Source of the DNA: Angelakisella sp.
GTDB taxonomy: Bacteria; Bacillota; Clostridia; Oscillospirales; Ruminococcaceae
Assembly: GCA_022795575.1 (NCBI GenBank)
Contig: JAAWGY010000001.1
Span: forward strand, 1 to 42,449
Direction of reading: 5' to 3'
DNA length: 42,449 bases
Translations under genes and position numbers: made by a program
Notes under the pieces: model-generated
Database searches by the model: none
What the model saw: the letters and a program-made list of their open reading frames with translations, nothing else
Told to the model about the DNA's origin: nothing
Shown: positions 30,988 through 40,471 of the stretch, one piece after another
Layout: the number at the start of each line of letters is the position of its first letter
Position numbering within the stretch: position 1 is the stretch's first letter

Positions 30988-32715
30988 CTAACTGATAAGC
31001 CTTAGCTTTGCAAGTGCTTTTCTGATTTTTTCGTTGATATGAAGCATTTCCAGGTCGCTTTTGAGCACCGCGCCGGTGAGAAGCAGGGCAAAAAGGTAGA
31101 TGCCGCCCCCCAAAGCGATGGCCATCAGCAGCCGCAGCGAGGGGGAGGCCCGGTAAAAAAGGAGGGTGTAGCCGGAGTAGGCCCCCCCGGCGCAGAGGGC
31201 GGCGCAGAAGAAGGGCTTGCAGAAGACCTGGACAAAGTGCAGCCGCACCCCCACCACCACCCGCAGGCAGAGGAGGGAGACCACCACGATCAGGCCGTAG
31301 CAGAGGAGGGAGCCGTAGGGCACCCCCTGGATGTTCAGCTCCGGCCGGGAGACCAGCCGGAAGTTGGTGGCAAGCTTAACCCCCGCCCCCGCCAGCATCA
31401 TCCCCAAGGTGAGCTTTTCCCGGCCGGTGGCCTGCAAAACGCTGTTGATGGGGGTCGTCACCGCCACCAGAATGGTGCTGATGCCCATCACCCGCAGAAC
31501 CGGGGTGATGATGGCGGCCTCCATCAGCCTGGCAGGGTACAAAAACCGTAGGATGGGCCCCGCCAGGGCGAAGAGCCCCAGCCCCGCCGGCAGCGCCGCC
31601 ATCAGGGCGATGCGCAGCACCGAGTTCACCGTCTCCTCCATCCGGTGGTCCTGGCCCCCGGCGTAGGCCCGGGTGACGGCGGGCAGGGCGCTGACACCCA
31701 GCGCCGCCGTGATGGCGGGTGCCAGGTTAAAAAGGGAGAAGGCCAGCCCGGAGTAGGAGCCGTAAAGGTACTCCGGCAGCAGGTCGTCGGTGACAGCGGC
31801 GGGGATCAGGCCGTCGTACATCAGCCGGATGGCGGCGCCGTCCCGGGCGATGGCGGTTTTCAGGCAGTTCATCACCGACATCAGGTCGATGACCGAGGTC
31901 AGGTTGATGACCAGGGTGCTCAGCGAGATGGGGACGGCGATGCGCAACAGCTCCCAGGCCAGGCCGGGGGCGGCGGCGCCCTGCCGGCGGCGGGGGCCTC
32001 TCCCCCCTGCCTCCCGCCGGTAGCGGCCCCGGATGTACACCGCCCCAACCAGGGTGCTGGCCGTCACCCCCAAAATCGCGGCGGCGGCGGAAAAGCGGAA
32101 GATAAACAGGTTGGCCTCCCCCAGGGTAGCAAAGCTGCGGCCCAGCACCTCCCCGGTATCCAGGTACCGTTCCCGCAGCAGCAGGGTGGTGCCATAGGAG
32201 AGGACCGTTCCCGCCAGCAGCCGGGTCAGGGATTCCAGCACCTGGCTGCCGGCGGTGGGCACCATGTTGGTCATCCCCTGGAAGTACCCCCGGTAGGTGG
32301 CGGAAACGCAGCTGAACACCACCGCCGGGGCGATGGCGCAGATGGCCAGAAAAGCCCCGGGGTTGTTGATGGCCCGGGAAAAGGGCCGGGCAAAAAGGAA
32401 GAGCAGCCCCATCCCCAAAAGCCCCAGCAGCAAAAAGAGCCTGCGGCTGGCCCGCAGCACCTGCTCCCCGCCCTCCGGCCCGGCGCAGGCCGCCCGCTCG
32501 GATACCAGGCGGGAGGCCGCCACCCCCAGCCCGGTGACGGTAAGGGAGTAGATGGGGGTGAAGATATCGTAGGCGGAAACAAAGTAGGACATCCCCACCC
32601 CGCCCAGGATGTTGGCAAGGGGGATCTTGAAGAGCGCCCCAATGACCTTTACCGTCAGGGTGGAGAGGGTGAGCACCACCGCGCCCTCCAAAAAGCTCTG
32701 GTCCCTTCGTCTCAT
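30988..32715 (-). CDS. SpoVB/MurJ-like lipid flippase of the polysaccharide biosynthesis (MOP) superfamily
   Basis: 575 residues, about 14 membrane helices. It opens with RDQSFLEGAVVLTLSTLTVKVIGALFKIPLANILGG and contains YFVSAYDIFTPIYSLT, both typical of SpoVB/YabM. Family members move lipid-linked precursors across membranes; the closest roles are cortex peptidoglycan precursor export (SpoVB) or YabM. Upstream of mazG as in Bacillus yabM-yabN. The exact substrate is inference. Confidence 0.9.
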   Translation of the reverse strand: MRRRDQSFLEGAVVLTLSTLTVKVIGALFKIPLANILGGVGMSYFVSAYDIFTPIYSLTVTGLGVAASRLVSERAACAGPEGGEQVLRASRRLFLLLGLLGMGLLFLFARPFSRAINNPGAFLAICAIAPAVVFSCVSATYRGYFQGMTNMVPTAGSQVLESLTRLLAGTVLSYGTTLLLRERYLDTGEVLGRSFATLGEANLFIFRFSAAAAILGVTASTLVGAVYIRGRYRREAGGRGPRRRQGAAAPGLAWELLRIAVPISLSTLVINLTSVIDLMSVMNCLKTAIARDGAAIRLMYDGLIPAAVTDDLLPEYLYGSYSGLAFSLFNLAPAITAALGVSALPAVTRAYAGGQDHRMEETVNSVLRIALMAALPAGLGLFALAGPILRFLYPARLMEAAIITPVLRVMGISTILVAVTTPINSVLQATGREKLTLGMMLAGAGVKLATNFRLVSRPELNIQGVPYGSLLCYGLIVVVSLLCLRVVVGVRLHFVQVFCKPFFCAALCAGGAYSGYTLLFYRASPSLRLLMAIALGGGIYLFALLLTGAVLKSDLEMLHINEKIRKALAKLRLIS

Positions 32716-32756
32716 TCACCTGCACCTGCCCTTTCCTCAGAATCGCCGGGTGGCGG

Positions 32757-33005
32757 TCACAGTCCCCGGAAGTAATCCCTTAGCTCCGCTTTGCAGGCGC
32801 TGTCCAGCTCTTTGATCCCCACCCCCTGCAAAGCGGCCTCCAGGTGGTACAGGATGACCACGCAGGTGGAGGGATACCGCGCCCGAAGGCGGCGCACCGC
32901 CTCCCTGCTCCCCGCCTCCGCCAGCTCCTCCACTGTTGTTATGCCCACAGCACCAAGCTTTTTTTCCATGGTTCTGCCGATGCCAATCGTCGCCAGCGCC
33001 GACAT
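32757..33005 (-). CDS. TfoX C-terminal-domain protein
   Basis: 82 residues matching the TfoX/Sxy C-terminal helical domain: IGIGRTMEKKLGAVGITTVEEL, RARYPSTCVVILYHLEAALQGV and KAELRDYF. The fold resembles helix-hairpin-helix proteins. In gamma-proteobacteria TfoX regulates competence, but isolated small forms in Firmicutes have no assigned role. GGAGGAAGGGAGGGGCGAGG precedes the ATG. It lies 41 bases before the flippase gene, in the place where Bacillus has spoVT. Confidence 0.85.
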   Translation of the reverse strand: MSALATIGIGRTMEKKLGAVGITTVEELAEAGSREAVRRLRARYPSTCVVILYHLEAALQGVGIKELDSACKAELRDYFRGL

Positions 33006-33025
33006 CCTCGCCCCTCCCTTCCTCC

Positions 33026-33058
33026 GAAAAGAAAAGCGGGGGAAGAATTTTCTCCCCC
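33026..33058 (-). terminator. Terminator after the zinc-ribbon gene
   Basis: On the minus strand GGGGGAGAAAATTCTTCCCCC folds into a 9-bp stem and is followed by GCTTTTCTTTT. It lies about 38 bases after the zinc-ribbon stop and before tfoX-like. Confidence 0.75.
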
Positions 33059-33061
33059 CAC

Positions 33062-33092
33062 AATGTATGCCTCCGGGAAAAGTGTTTAGAAG
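33062..33092 (-). promoter_or_regulatory. Candidate sigma-E promoter before the tfoX-like/yab cluster
   Basis: On the minus strand CATACATT (33062-33069) matches the sigma-E -10 box well and CTTCTAAA (33085-33092) is a weak -35 at a 15-base spacing. Transcripts would begin within the following terminator hairpin, which argues against it. The gene cluster behind it (flippase, yabP, yabQ) is sporulation-linked, which argues for it. Confidence 0.3.
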
Positions 33093-33095
33093 CCG

Positions 33096-33518
33096 TTACT
33101 CCCCGGCGTCCTCTGTCTCCGTAACGGCAGGCGCCTCCGCCTCCGGGGCCTCCTCCGGAATGGAAAGGGGGGCGCCGCACCGGGAGCAGAAGCTGGCCTC
33201 GCCGCCGTTGGTGGCCCCGCACTGGGCGCAATACCGCTCCGCCGGGGCGGGGGCGGCCTTCACCTTCAGCGCCTCCAGGCCCTGGTGGATGGTGTCGATC
33301 TCCCCCACCACCAGGTCGATCAGGGCCTGGTTCTCCTCCCCGCTCTTGATGCCGTCGTAGATCACCGAGCCCAGGCGCTCGTAGGCGTCCTTCAGCTCGG
33401 AGGAAAGCTTCAGCTCCTGGATCTTAATCCGGGAATCGTCCACCAGCTCCTCGGTGGCCTTGCCCACCAAATCGGCCAGCTCCCTGGCCTTGTTCATCAG
33501 GTCGTCCAATGCTGCCAT
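33096..33518 (-). CDS. Zinc-ribbon protein with a helical N-terminal domain
   Basis: 140 residues from the ATG at 33518, 8 bases after GAGGAGG; the ATG at 33539 has no site. Residues 1-90 are helical and coiled-coil-like (MAALDDLMNKARELADLVGKATEEL, LSSELKDAYERLG). A zinc ribbon CAQCGATNGGEASFCSRCG (about 97-115) has four Cys. The C terminus is Glu/Pro/Ala-rich and probably disordered. Function unknown; the pattern is common in Clostridia. Confidence 0.8.
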   Translation of the reverse strand: MAALDDLMNKARELADLVGKATEELVDDSRIKIQELKLSSELKDAYERLGSVIYDGIKSGEENQALIDLVVGEIDTIHQGLEALKVKAAPAPAERYCAQCGATNGGEASFCSRCGAPLSIPEEAPEAEAPAVTETEDAGE

Positions 33519-33644
33519 CTTCGTTTCCTCCTCATTCATGGTCTTGGAGGCAGCTCTCGCCGCCGCGTTTCATCTGCGCCCGCCGGCGATGGATCCCGCC
33601 TCCTATTGCCAACGCCAGCCGGCGTTTCCTCTCAAAAAGACAGC

Positions 33645-35099
33645 TCAAAGGGGAAATTCCCGCAGGGCATCCTTTCGTTCCAGGATGGTCTGGAACCGGT
33701 CGATATACTCATAGGGGTATTTGTAGTTGAAGATCCGCTCGATGCGGTTGCCGGGGAGCACCACCTTGGTGACGCCGCCCCCTCCTGTGGAAAGGATGGT
33801 GTGGGTTTCGTCCATGATGTAGATGTTGTAGAGACAGAGGGCGTCCCCCTTGCAGAAGCCCACATTCTCCAGGCTGTCCACCGTGCTCTTCTGCCGGTAG
33901 AGATAGTAGGGCCGGTAGCCGGCGGCGTCCAACGCCTCCTGAGAATAGTTTACCATCTGGCTCACCGGAGAAAAACCGGTCAAATGTAAATTTTTCTCTC
34001 CAATCATATCCGCCGCCCGCTTCATGGTGAGGGAATGGACGGTGATGTTGCCGGGCTTTAGGGCGATGATTTGATCCAGGGTATCCCGGAAGGATTCCAC
34101 CGTGTCCCCGGTGAGGCCGGCGATCAGGTCCACATTGATGGCTGTAAAGGGCATCGACTTTGCAAGGCTGTAGGCGGCCAGAAACTCCGCCGCGGTGTGC
34201 CTGCGCCCCACCTGCCGCAGCACCTGGTCGTTCAGGGTCTGGGGGTTGACGCTGACCCGGTCCACCCCGCCCTCCACAAGGGCCTGGAGCTTATCCCGGC
34301 AGATGGTGTCCGGCCGGCCCGCCTCCACGGTAAATTCCATGCAGCGGCTGCGGTCAAAGGCGCTGTTCACCGTTTGCAGCAGATCCCGGAGCTGCTCCGC
34401 CGTCAGCACCGTGGGGGTGCCTCCCCCCATGTAGATGGTCTGGAGCACCAGCCCCTTTTCGGCGGCGATGGCGGCGGTGTACCGCAGCTCCTCCTTCAGC
34501 TTTTCCAGGTAAGCCGGGATGAGCCTTTTGGTCTTTTCGATGGAGTGGGATACAAAGGAGCAGTAGCTGCACCGGGAGGGACAGAAGGGGATGGAGATGT
34601 AAAGGCTATAGCCTTTCGGGTCCGACCGGCGGATGGCCTGCTGCTGCACCTCATCGGTGCGGATACAGAGGGCCGCCTTTTGGGGGGTGGTGAGATACCG
34701 GCCGGTAAAGCATCCGGCAATCTCCCGGTAGTCCATCCCCTGCTCCCGCAGCTCCCGCACTAACTTTACCGGGCGGATGCCGGTAAGCACCCCCCACTCG
34801 ATGCGCCGCCCGGTGGCCCTGGTCAGCAGCCGGTAGAGCATCCGGCAGACCGAAGCCTCGGTGTCCCGGCGGTCCCGGCTGGCGGGCTCCCGCTCCTCCC
34901 CGGCAAAGCCGGGCAGCGTCAGGGAAACCCGATTTTCCGCCCCCTCCCCTGCCCCGGTCCGGATCTCCACCCGCTCCGGGGAAGGCTCGTCCTCCGCCTG
35001 TAAAAAGCGCGGCTGCACCTGGGGCAGGAACATCCGCAGGATGCACTCCACCTCGTAGTGGAGGTCCCGCTGGTCCTCCTGGGTCAAGATGATGTTCAT
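33645..35099 (-). CDS. hemZ: Coproporphyrinogen dehydrogenase HemZ (radical SAM)
   Basis: 484 residues. The iron-sulfur motif CPSRCSYC (C173, C177, C180) and MGGGTPTVL (about 216-224) are those of oxygen-independent coproporphyrinogen oxidase-type radical SAM enzymes. The ~160-residue N-terminal extension with GVLTGIRPVKLV and LTTPQKAALC is specific to the HemZ branch. It probably acts on coproporphyrinogen in anaerobic haem synthesis, but true activity in the branch is debated. The ATG overlaps the upstream stop by 4 bases. Confidence 0.92.
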   Translation of the reverse strand: MNIILTQEDQRDLHYEVECILRMFLPQVQPRFLQAEDEPSPERVEIRTGAGEGAENRVSLTLPGFAGEEREPASRDRRDTEASVCRMLYRLLTRATGRRIEWGVLTGIRPVKLVRELREQGMDYREIAGCFTGRYLTTPQKAALCIRTDEVQQQAIRRSDPKGYSLYISIPFCPSRCSYCSFVSHSIEKTKRLIPAYLEKLKEELRYTAAIAAEKGLVLQTIYMGGGTPTVLTAEQLRDLLQTVNSAFDRSRCMEFTVEAGRPDTICRDKLQALVEGGVDRVSVNPQTLNDQVLRQVGRRHTAAEFLAAYSLAKSMPFTAINVDLIAGLTGDTVESFRDTLDQIIALKPGNITVHSLTMKRAADMIGEKNLHLTGFSPVSQMVNYSQEALDAAGYRPYYLYRQKSTVDSLENVGFCKGDALCLYNIYIMDETHTILSTGGGGVTKVVLPGNRIERIFNYKYPYEYIDRFQTILERKDALREFPL

Positions 35100-35740
35100 G
35101 TGTATCTCTCCAACAGGGCGGTAATCCAGGGCCGCTCCTCCGCCAGGGAGCTCAGCTCCCCATGGCCGGGGCGGATGGTGTAATCCCCCTCCAGCTCCCG
35201 CAGCCTTTTCAGGGAGTCGCAGATCTCCGGGAAGGAGCCGCCGTAAAGGTCGGTGCGGCCGCAGTCGTGGCGGAAAAGGGTATCCCCGGTAAAGATGGTG
35301 CTGCCGCAGATTAGGCAGACCGAACCCCTGGTGTGGCCGGGGGTCTCCACCACCCGTACGGTGAGCTCGTCCATCGTCAGGTCCTCCCCCTCCCGCAGGT
35401 AGCCATCCGCCGGAAAGACGTAGGGGGTCAGGTCGCGGATAAAGCGGCGGGCCAGGGCCCCCGTCTTGTCGTCCGCCTCCAGCAGCTCCTCGTCCCTTTG
35501 GGAGAGGTAGACCGGCAGCCCGGCAAAGGCGGCCTTCAGCTCCTTTACCGCCCCCACATGGTCAAAGTGGCCGTGGGTCAGCAGGATCATCCTTGGGGTA
35601 AGGCTGTGGTCCCGGAGGTAGCGGATCATCTGCTCCCCCTCCGCCCCGGGGTCCACGATAAACGCGCTGCCCTCCCGGCTTTGGACCACATAGCAGTTGG
35701 AAGCAAAGGTGAACCTTGCGTGAAATTCCGTGATGGTCAT
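35096..35740 (-). CDS. Metallo-beta-lactamase-fold hydrolase (glyoxalase II-like)
   Basis: 214 residues from the ATG at 35740, whose last bases overlap the dtd stop. The binuclear metal motif THGHFDH has H56, H58, D60 and H61. Later ligands are in ETPGHTRGS and FTGDTLF, and PGHGE near the end is typical of the YcbL/glyoxalase II-like group. Likely hydrolyses a thioester or similar; substrate unknown. A longer frame back to 36067 would overlap dtd. Confidence 0.9.
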   Translation of the reverse strand: MTITEFHARFTFASNCYVVQSREGSAFIVDPGAEGEQMIRYLRDHSLTPRMILLTHGHFDHVGAVKELKAAFAGLPVYLSQRDEELLEADDKTGALARRFIRDLTPYVFPADGYLREGEDLTMDELTVRVVETPGHTRGSVCLICGSTIFTGDTLFRHDCGRTDLYGGSFPEICDSLKRLRELEGDYTIRPGHGELSSLAEERPWITALLERYT

Positions 35741-36210
35741 TTTGCGCCGCCTCCTGTCCTGTTCATCATCTCCCGGGTATCCAGCAGGATGGTCACAGGG
35801 CCGTCGTTGCAGAGGGATACCTGCATATCCGCCCCAAAGCGGCCGGTGCCCACCCGCAGCCCCGCCTGGCGGAGCCTTTCCACAAACTGCTCGTACAGCA
35901 CCACCGCCGTCTCCGGCCGGGCGGCGTCCACAAAGGCGGGGCGCTTGCCCTTGCGGCAATCGGCGTAGAGGGTAAACTGGGATACCACGATGACCTCTCC
36001 CCCAATATCGGCCACCGAAAGGTTCATCTTGTCCTCGCTGTCCCGGAAGATACGCAGGCCGGCGCATTTGGCGGCAAGGTAATCCACCTCCGCCGCCCCG
36101 TCCCCGTGGGTAACGCCCAAAAGGATCAGCAGGCCGGCCCCGATGGAGGCCAGCTGCTCCCCCGCCACCGTCACCGAGGCGCCGGAAACCCGTTGGACCA
36201 CTGCGCGCAT
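35737..36210 (-). CDS. dtd: D-aminoacyl-tRNA deacylase
   Basis: 157 residues from the ATG at 36210; AAGGA lies 10 bases upstream (a GTG at 36219 is too close to it). SQFTL at 77-81 and NDGPVT at 135-140 (the Gly-cisPro motif) form the active site that rejects D-aminoacyl groups. It removes D-amino acids (and glycine from tRNA-Ala) from mischarged tRNA. Located after relA as in many Firmicutes. Confidence 0.95.
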   Translation of the reverse strand: MRAVVQRVSGASVTVAGEQLASIGAGLLILLGVTHGDGAAEVDYLAAKCAGLRIFRDSEDKMNLSVADIGGEVIVVSQFTLYADCRKGKRPAFVDAARPETAVVLYEQFVERLRQAGLRVGTGRFGADMQVSLCNDGPVTILLDTREMMNRTGGGAK

Positions 36211-36223
36211 ATAGATCACATCC

Positions 36224-38407
36224 TTATACAGTAGGCTGGTTGGAGCGCTGGACGGTGATAACGCCGTCGATCTTCCGCAGGTTGGACATAATGCCCCGCA
36301 GCTGCTCCAGGTCGCCGATGCCGATTGTCACCTGGATGTGGGAGCGGTTATCCTTGCCCTCCCGGGCCATCAGGGTGTGGATCGGCACCCGCATATTGCT
36401 GAGGGCGACGCTGACATCGGCCAGCAGGCCCTGGCGGTCGCTGCCGATGATATCGATGGTAGATTTGAAGCTCTCCTTAACGGTGGAGGCCCACTCGGTG
36501 CGGACCCAGCGGTCGCTGGTGGTATCGGCGTTTACCACGTTGACACAGTCCCGCTTGTGGATGGAAACCCCAAAGCCCCGGGTGATAAAGCCCACGATGT
36601 CGTCCCCCGGCACCGGGTTGCAGCACCGGGCAAACTTGACCAGGCACCCGTCCAGCCCCTCCACAATGACGCCGCTGGAGGCCTTGGCCGGCCGCTGCCG
36701 GGGCGGGATGCGGCCCAGCAGGAGGGCGTCCTTTTGGGTGGGGGTGCGGTAGAGGCGCTGGAACTCCTCCCGGATGCGGGGGATGAGCTTTTGGAGGGAG
36801 AGGCCGCCGTAGCCGATGGCGGCGTAGAAGTCCTCCACGCTGTTGTACCGCTGCCGGGCGGCGATATCCGCCAAAAAGGACTCCTTGTCGCTGTCGCTAA
36901 GGGTGATGAGGTTGCGGCGGAACTCCTTATCGATGGCGCTGCGGCCCTCCTGGATGTTCTCCTCCCGTTTTTCCTTTTTGAACCAGGAGCGGATCTTGTT
37001 GCGGGCCTCGCTGGTGCGCACGATGTTCAGCCAGTCCCGGCTGGGGCCGCTGCCCCGGCCGGAGGCGGTGAGCACCTCAACGATCATGCCGGTTTTTACC
37101 TTAAAGTCCAGGCTTACCATCCGGCCGTTTACCTTGGCCCCGATCATTTTATTCCCCACCGCCGAATGGATGGCGTAGGCAAAGTCGATGACGGTGCTGT
37201 CCACCGGCAGGGTGATGACATCCCCCTTGGGGGTGAAGACGAACACCTCCTCCGGGGCGATGTCGGTTTTGATGGACTTGACCAGATCCTCCACATCGTC
37301 GGATTCCTTTTGGGATTCCAGCATCTGGCGGATCCAGGAAAGGCGCTCCTCCAGGCTGTCCTTGCCGGCCAGGCCGATCTTGTACTTCCAGTGGGCGGCA
37401 ACGCCGTATTCGGCGGTATAGTGCATATCCCAGGTGCGTATCTGCACCTCAAAGGGGATGCCCTCCTTATCGATGACGGTGGTGTGCAGCGACTGGTACA
37501 TATTCTGCTTGGGGATAGAGATGTAGTCCTTAAAGCGGTTGGGGATGGCCTGGAACATATCGTGGATGATGCCCAGGATGTTGTAGCACTCCAGCACCGT
37601 GTCCACAATCACCCGGACGGCGTAGACGTCGTAGATCTCGTCCATGTTGCGCCCCTGCATATACACCTTGCGGTAGATGCCGTAGATGCTTTTTACCCGG
37701 CCGTCGATCTGGGCGGTGATGTGCTCATCCCCCAGGCGGCGGTTGATCCGGGCGATGATGCGCTGCAAAAAGGCCTGCCGCTCCTCCTTGCGCAGGGCCA
37801 GCTGGCCCTCGATATCGGCGTAGGCCACCGGGTCCAGGTATTTGATGGAGATGTCCTCTAACTCCTCCTTAATCCCCCGGATGCCCAGGCGATGGGCCAG
37901 GGGGGCGTACACCTCCATCGTCTCCAGCGCCTTGATGCGGCGCTTCTCCTCCGGGAGGGACTCGAAGGTGCGGGCGTTGTGGAGGCGGTCCGCCAGCTTG
38001 ATGATGATCACCCGGACGTCCTGGGCCATGGCCAGCAGCATTTTGCGGACATTTTCCGCCTGCTGGTGCTCCCGGGAGGAAAAGGGGATCCGCCCCACCT
38101 TGGTGACGCCGTCCACCAGCAGGGCCACATCCTGGCCAAACTCCTTTTTGATTTCGTCCAGGGTGACGTCGGTATCCTCCACCACGTCGTGGAGAAGGGC
38201 GGCGACGATGGAATCGGTATCCATCCCCAGCTCCACCAAAATAACGGCGGCGCTCACCGGGTGGATGATGTAGGGCTCGCCGGAGCGGCGCAGGGTGCCC
38301 TCATGGGCGCGCTCCGCCAGCCGGTAGGCCCTTTCGATGCGTTCCATGTCGTACTGCTTGTTGGTCTGCTCGATGCGGTCCGACAGCCTTTTGAACAGCT
38401 CGTCCAT
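36224..38407 (-). CDS. relA: Bifunctional (p)ppGpp synthetase/hydrolase RelA
   Basis: 727 residues, normal length. The hydrolase HD domain (about 45-150) has HD at 73-74 (LLHDVVEDTDV). The synthetase domain contains RVIVDTVLECYNILGIIHD and YQSLHTTVI. TGS, helical, zinc-finger-like CC and ACT domains follow (LVKFARCCNPVPGD, then IHTLMAREGKDNRSHIQVTIG). It makes and degrades (p)ppGpp in response to uncharged tRNA on the ribosome. In many relatives apt lies between recJ and relA; here it does not. Confidence 0.96.
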   Translation of the reverse strand: MDELFKRLSDRIEQTNKQYDMERIERAYRLAERAHEGTLRRSGEPYIIHPVSAAVILVELGMDTDSIVAALLHDVVEDTDVTLDEIKKEFGQDVALLVDGVTKVGRIPFSSREHQQAENVRKMLLAMAQDVRVIIIKLADRLHNARTFESLPEEKRRIKALETMEVYAPLAHRLGIRGIKEELEDISIKYLDPVAYADIEGQLALRKEERQAFLQRIIARINRRLGDEHITAQIDGRVKSIYGIYRKVYMQGRNMDEIYDVYAVRVIVDTVLECYNILGIIHDMFQAIPNRFKDYISIPKQNMYQSLHTTVIDKEGIPFEVQIRTWDMHYTAEYGVAAHWKYKIGLAGKDSLEERLSWIRQMLESQKESDDVEDLVKSIKTDIAPEEVFVFTPKGDVITLPVDSTVIDFAYAIHSAVGNKMIGAKVNGRMVSLDFKVKTGMIVEVLTASGRGSGPSRDWLNIVRTSEARNKIRSWFKKEKREENIQEGRSAIDKEFRRNLITLSDSDKESFLADIAARQRYNSVEDFYAAIGYGGLSLQKLIPRIREEFQRLYRTPTQKDALLLGRIPPRQRPAKASSGVIVEGLDGCLVKFARCCNPVPGDDIVGFITRGFGVSIHKRDCVNVVNADTTSDRWVRTEWASTVKESFKSTIDIIGSDRQGLLADVSVALSNMRVPIHTLMAREGKDNRSHIQVTIGIGDLEQLRGIMSNLRKIDGVITVQRSNQPTV

Positions 38408-38425
38408 CCCTTCACCTCCCTTTCT

Positions 38426-40471
38426 TTACCACCCCTGCTGTAGCAGCCGGTAGGTGGGTGATGCGGTTATCTCCGCCTTTTGGGCGGCAGGCAGCAGCCG
38501 GATGCTCTCCACCCCGTTTTCGTTTTTGCGGGAGATCAGCCCCAGCTCGGCAAGGATATCCAGGGCGGCCAGCACCTTGCCGTAGTTGGAGGCCGCCCCA
38601 AGCTGGTGGGCCAGGGCGTCGGCGCCCCGCTGGTAGGGGCTGTGCTCCCGCAGCCAGCGGAACACCACCCCCAGGTCCTCCCGGTCAAAGGCCAGCTCCT
38701 CCCGCTGGCAGTCCTGGGGGGCCTCGCCCCGGCGGAGGCTCTGGTAGGCGGCGCCAAGGCGCAGCTTGCCCGCCATATCAAAGCCGTGGGGACGGATGGA
38801 AACCACCTGGAGCTTCACCCGTTCCCCGCCGCCAAAGCGGTCCACCGTCAGGTTGACGGCGCAGTCGGCCAGCTCCCCCGCCCCAATGGGGAAAGCCTGG
38901 GGGCTTACCCGGAAGAGCACCGCCGGAAGCACCACCCCCCGCTGTTCGATGGTAAAGCGCAGGTGGTTCTTCTCCTTGCCTATGGGGGTGATGTTGTTTA
39001 CCCGCACCCCCAAAAGGGCAAACACCGGCTGGGGGTTCTGGCAGCCAAAGGGCTCCAGACGTTCCAGCAGGCGGGCGTTCTCCAGGGTAGCCTCCCCCGC
39101 CATCAGCTGGGTATCCACCCCAACGGTAAGCACCGGCATCACCGGGTGCTCCCGCCGGGCGTGGTCTTCCATTTCCTGGGAAAAGGCGGCCAGATTCCCG
39201 GCGCTCAGTGTCAGCCCCGCCGCCATGGGGTGGCCTCCGCACTTCTTCAGCAGCGGCTCTGCGGAGCGGATGGCCTCGATGATGGAAAAGCCCTCCACGC
39301 TGCGGGCCGAGCCCCGGGCCTCCCCGTCCATGACCGAAAGGAGGATGCAGGGCTTGCCGTACCGCTCCACCAGCCGGGCGGCGATGATGCCGATGATGCC
39401 CCTGTGCCAGCCCTCCCCCCACAGCACCAGCACCCGGCGGTCCAGCAGGGCGGGGTCCGCCTCAAGCTGCTGCTGAATCTCCCGGACCACCTCCTGCTCC
39501 ATCTGCTTGCGCCGGTCGTTCAGGGCGCAGATCTCCCCCGCCAGCTCCCGGGCCCGCTCCTCCTCCTGGCAGAGGAGCAGCTCCACCGCCAGGTCCACCG
39601 AGCCGATCCGCCCCGCCACGTTGAGCCGGGGGGCGATGCCATAGGCGATCCGCTCCGCGGTAATCTCCTCCAGGTCAATCCCCGCCTTTTCCGCCAGGGC
39701 CCGGATGCCCGGGTTTTCGGTTTCCCGCAGGAGGCCCAAACCGGCCTGCACCATGGCCCGGTTCTCGTCAAGGAGGGGCACCACGTCGGCGACGGTGGCG
39801 ATGGCCAGCAGATCCCCGTAGTGCTCCAGCAGCATCCCTTCGGCGTCCTCCTCCAGGGCGCAGATCAGCTTAAAGGCCACCCCCGCCCCGCAGAGCCCGG
39901 CAAAGGGATAGCCGCTGTCGGACCGGTGGGGGTCCACCACCGCCACGGCATTGGGCAGCGTCTCCCCCGGCCGGTGGTGGTCTGTCACCACCACGTCAAT
40001 CCCCCGGGCGGCGGCGTAGTCGATCTCCTCCAGGGCGGTGACGCCGTTATCCACCGTGACGATGAGGGAAACCCCCGCCTCCTTCATCCGGTCCACGGCG
40101 GCGCGGTTCAGGCCATACCCCTCCCCCTCCCGCTCCGGGATGTAGTAGAGGACGTCCGCCCCGGCGTTGTCCAGGTAGTCGTAAAGGATCACCGAGGCGG
40201 TGACGCCGTCACAGTCGTAGTCCCCGTAGATCAGGAGCTTCTCCTGCTCCATCACCGCTTTGCGAACCCGCTCCACCGCCTTGTCCATATCCGGCAGCAG
40301 CATGGGGTCGTGGAGGCGGCATTCCGCCGTCAAAAAGGCCCGGGCCTCCTCCTCATCCTTCAGCCCCCGGCCCTTCAGCACCGCCCGGAGAAGCTCGGGC
40401 AGCTCCGCCGGCCCCTTGACGGGCTCGTTTTTCCGCCTGGACGCCGCAATCCGCCAGGGCTTAAATTCCAT
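38426..40471 (-). CDS. recJ: Single-stranded-DNA-specific exonuclease RecJ
   Basis: 681 residues. DHH phosphoesterase family: DYDCDG at 84-89 and DHH at 164-166 coordinate metal ions; a DHHA1 domain (HPMAAGLTLSAG) and an OB-fold follow. 5'-3' exonuclease in recombination and mismatch repair. The last 80 or so residues include a Firmicutes-specific helical extension. GGAGGC precedes the ATG. The gene starts a recJ-relA-dtd-hydrolase-hemZ run. Confidence 0.95.
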   Translation of the reverse strand: MEFKPWRIAASRRKNEPVKGPAELPELLRAVLKGRGLKDEEEARAFLTAECRLHDPMLLPDMDKAVERVRKAVMEQEKLLIYGDYDCDGVTASVILYDYLDNAGADVLYYIPEREGEGYGLNRAAVDRMKEAGVSLIVTVDNGVTALEEIDYAAARGIDVVVTDHHRPGETLPNAVAVVDPHRSDSGYPFAGLCGAGVAFKLICALEEDAEGMLLEHYGDLLAIATVADVVPLLDENRAMVQAGLGLLRETENPGIRALAEKAGIDLEEITAERIAYGIAPRLNVAGRIGSVDLAVELLLCQEEERARELAGEICALNDRRKQMEQEVVREIQQQLEADPALLDRRVLVLWGEGWHRGIIGIIAARLVERYGKPCILLSVMDGEARGSARSVEGFSIIEAIRSAEPLLKKCGGHPMAAGLTLSAGNLAAFSQEMEDHARREHPVMPVLTVGVDTQLMAGEATLENARLLERLEPFGCQNPQPVFALLGVRVNNITPIGKEKNHLRFTIEQRGVVLPAVLFRVSPQAFPIGAGELADCAVNLTVDRFGGGERVKLQVVSIRPHGFDMAGKLRLGAAYQSLRRGEAPQDCQREELAFDREDLGVVFRWLREHSPYQRGADALAHQLGAASNYGKVLAALDILAELGLISRKNENGVESIRLLPAAQKAEITASPTYRLLQQGW

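Noticed and set aside
33062..33092. A firm sigma-E promoter for the yab cluster
   Set aside because: The -10 box is good but the -35 is weak and the start would fall into a terminator hairpin, so it is listed only as a low-confidence candidate.
35096..36067. Long version of the metallo-beta-lactamase-fold hydrolase
   Set aside because: The extra ~109 residues overlap dtd out of frame; the ATG at 35740 is coupled to the dtd stop.
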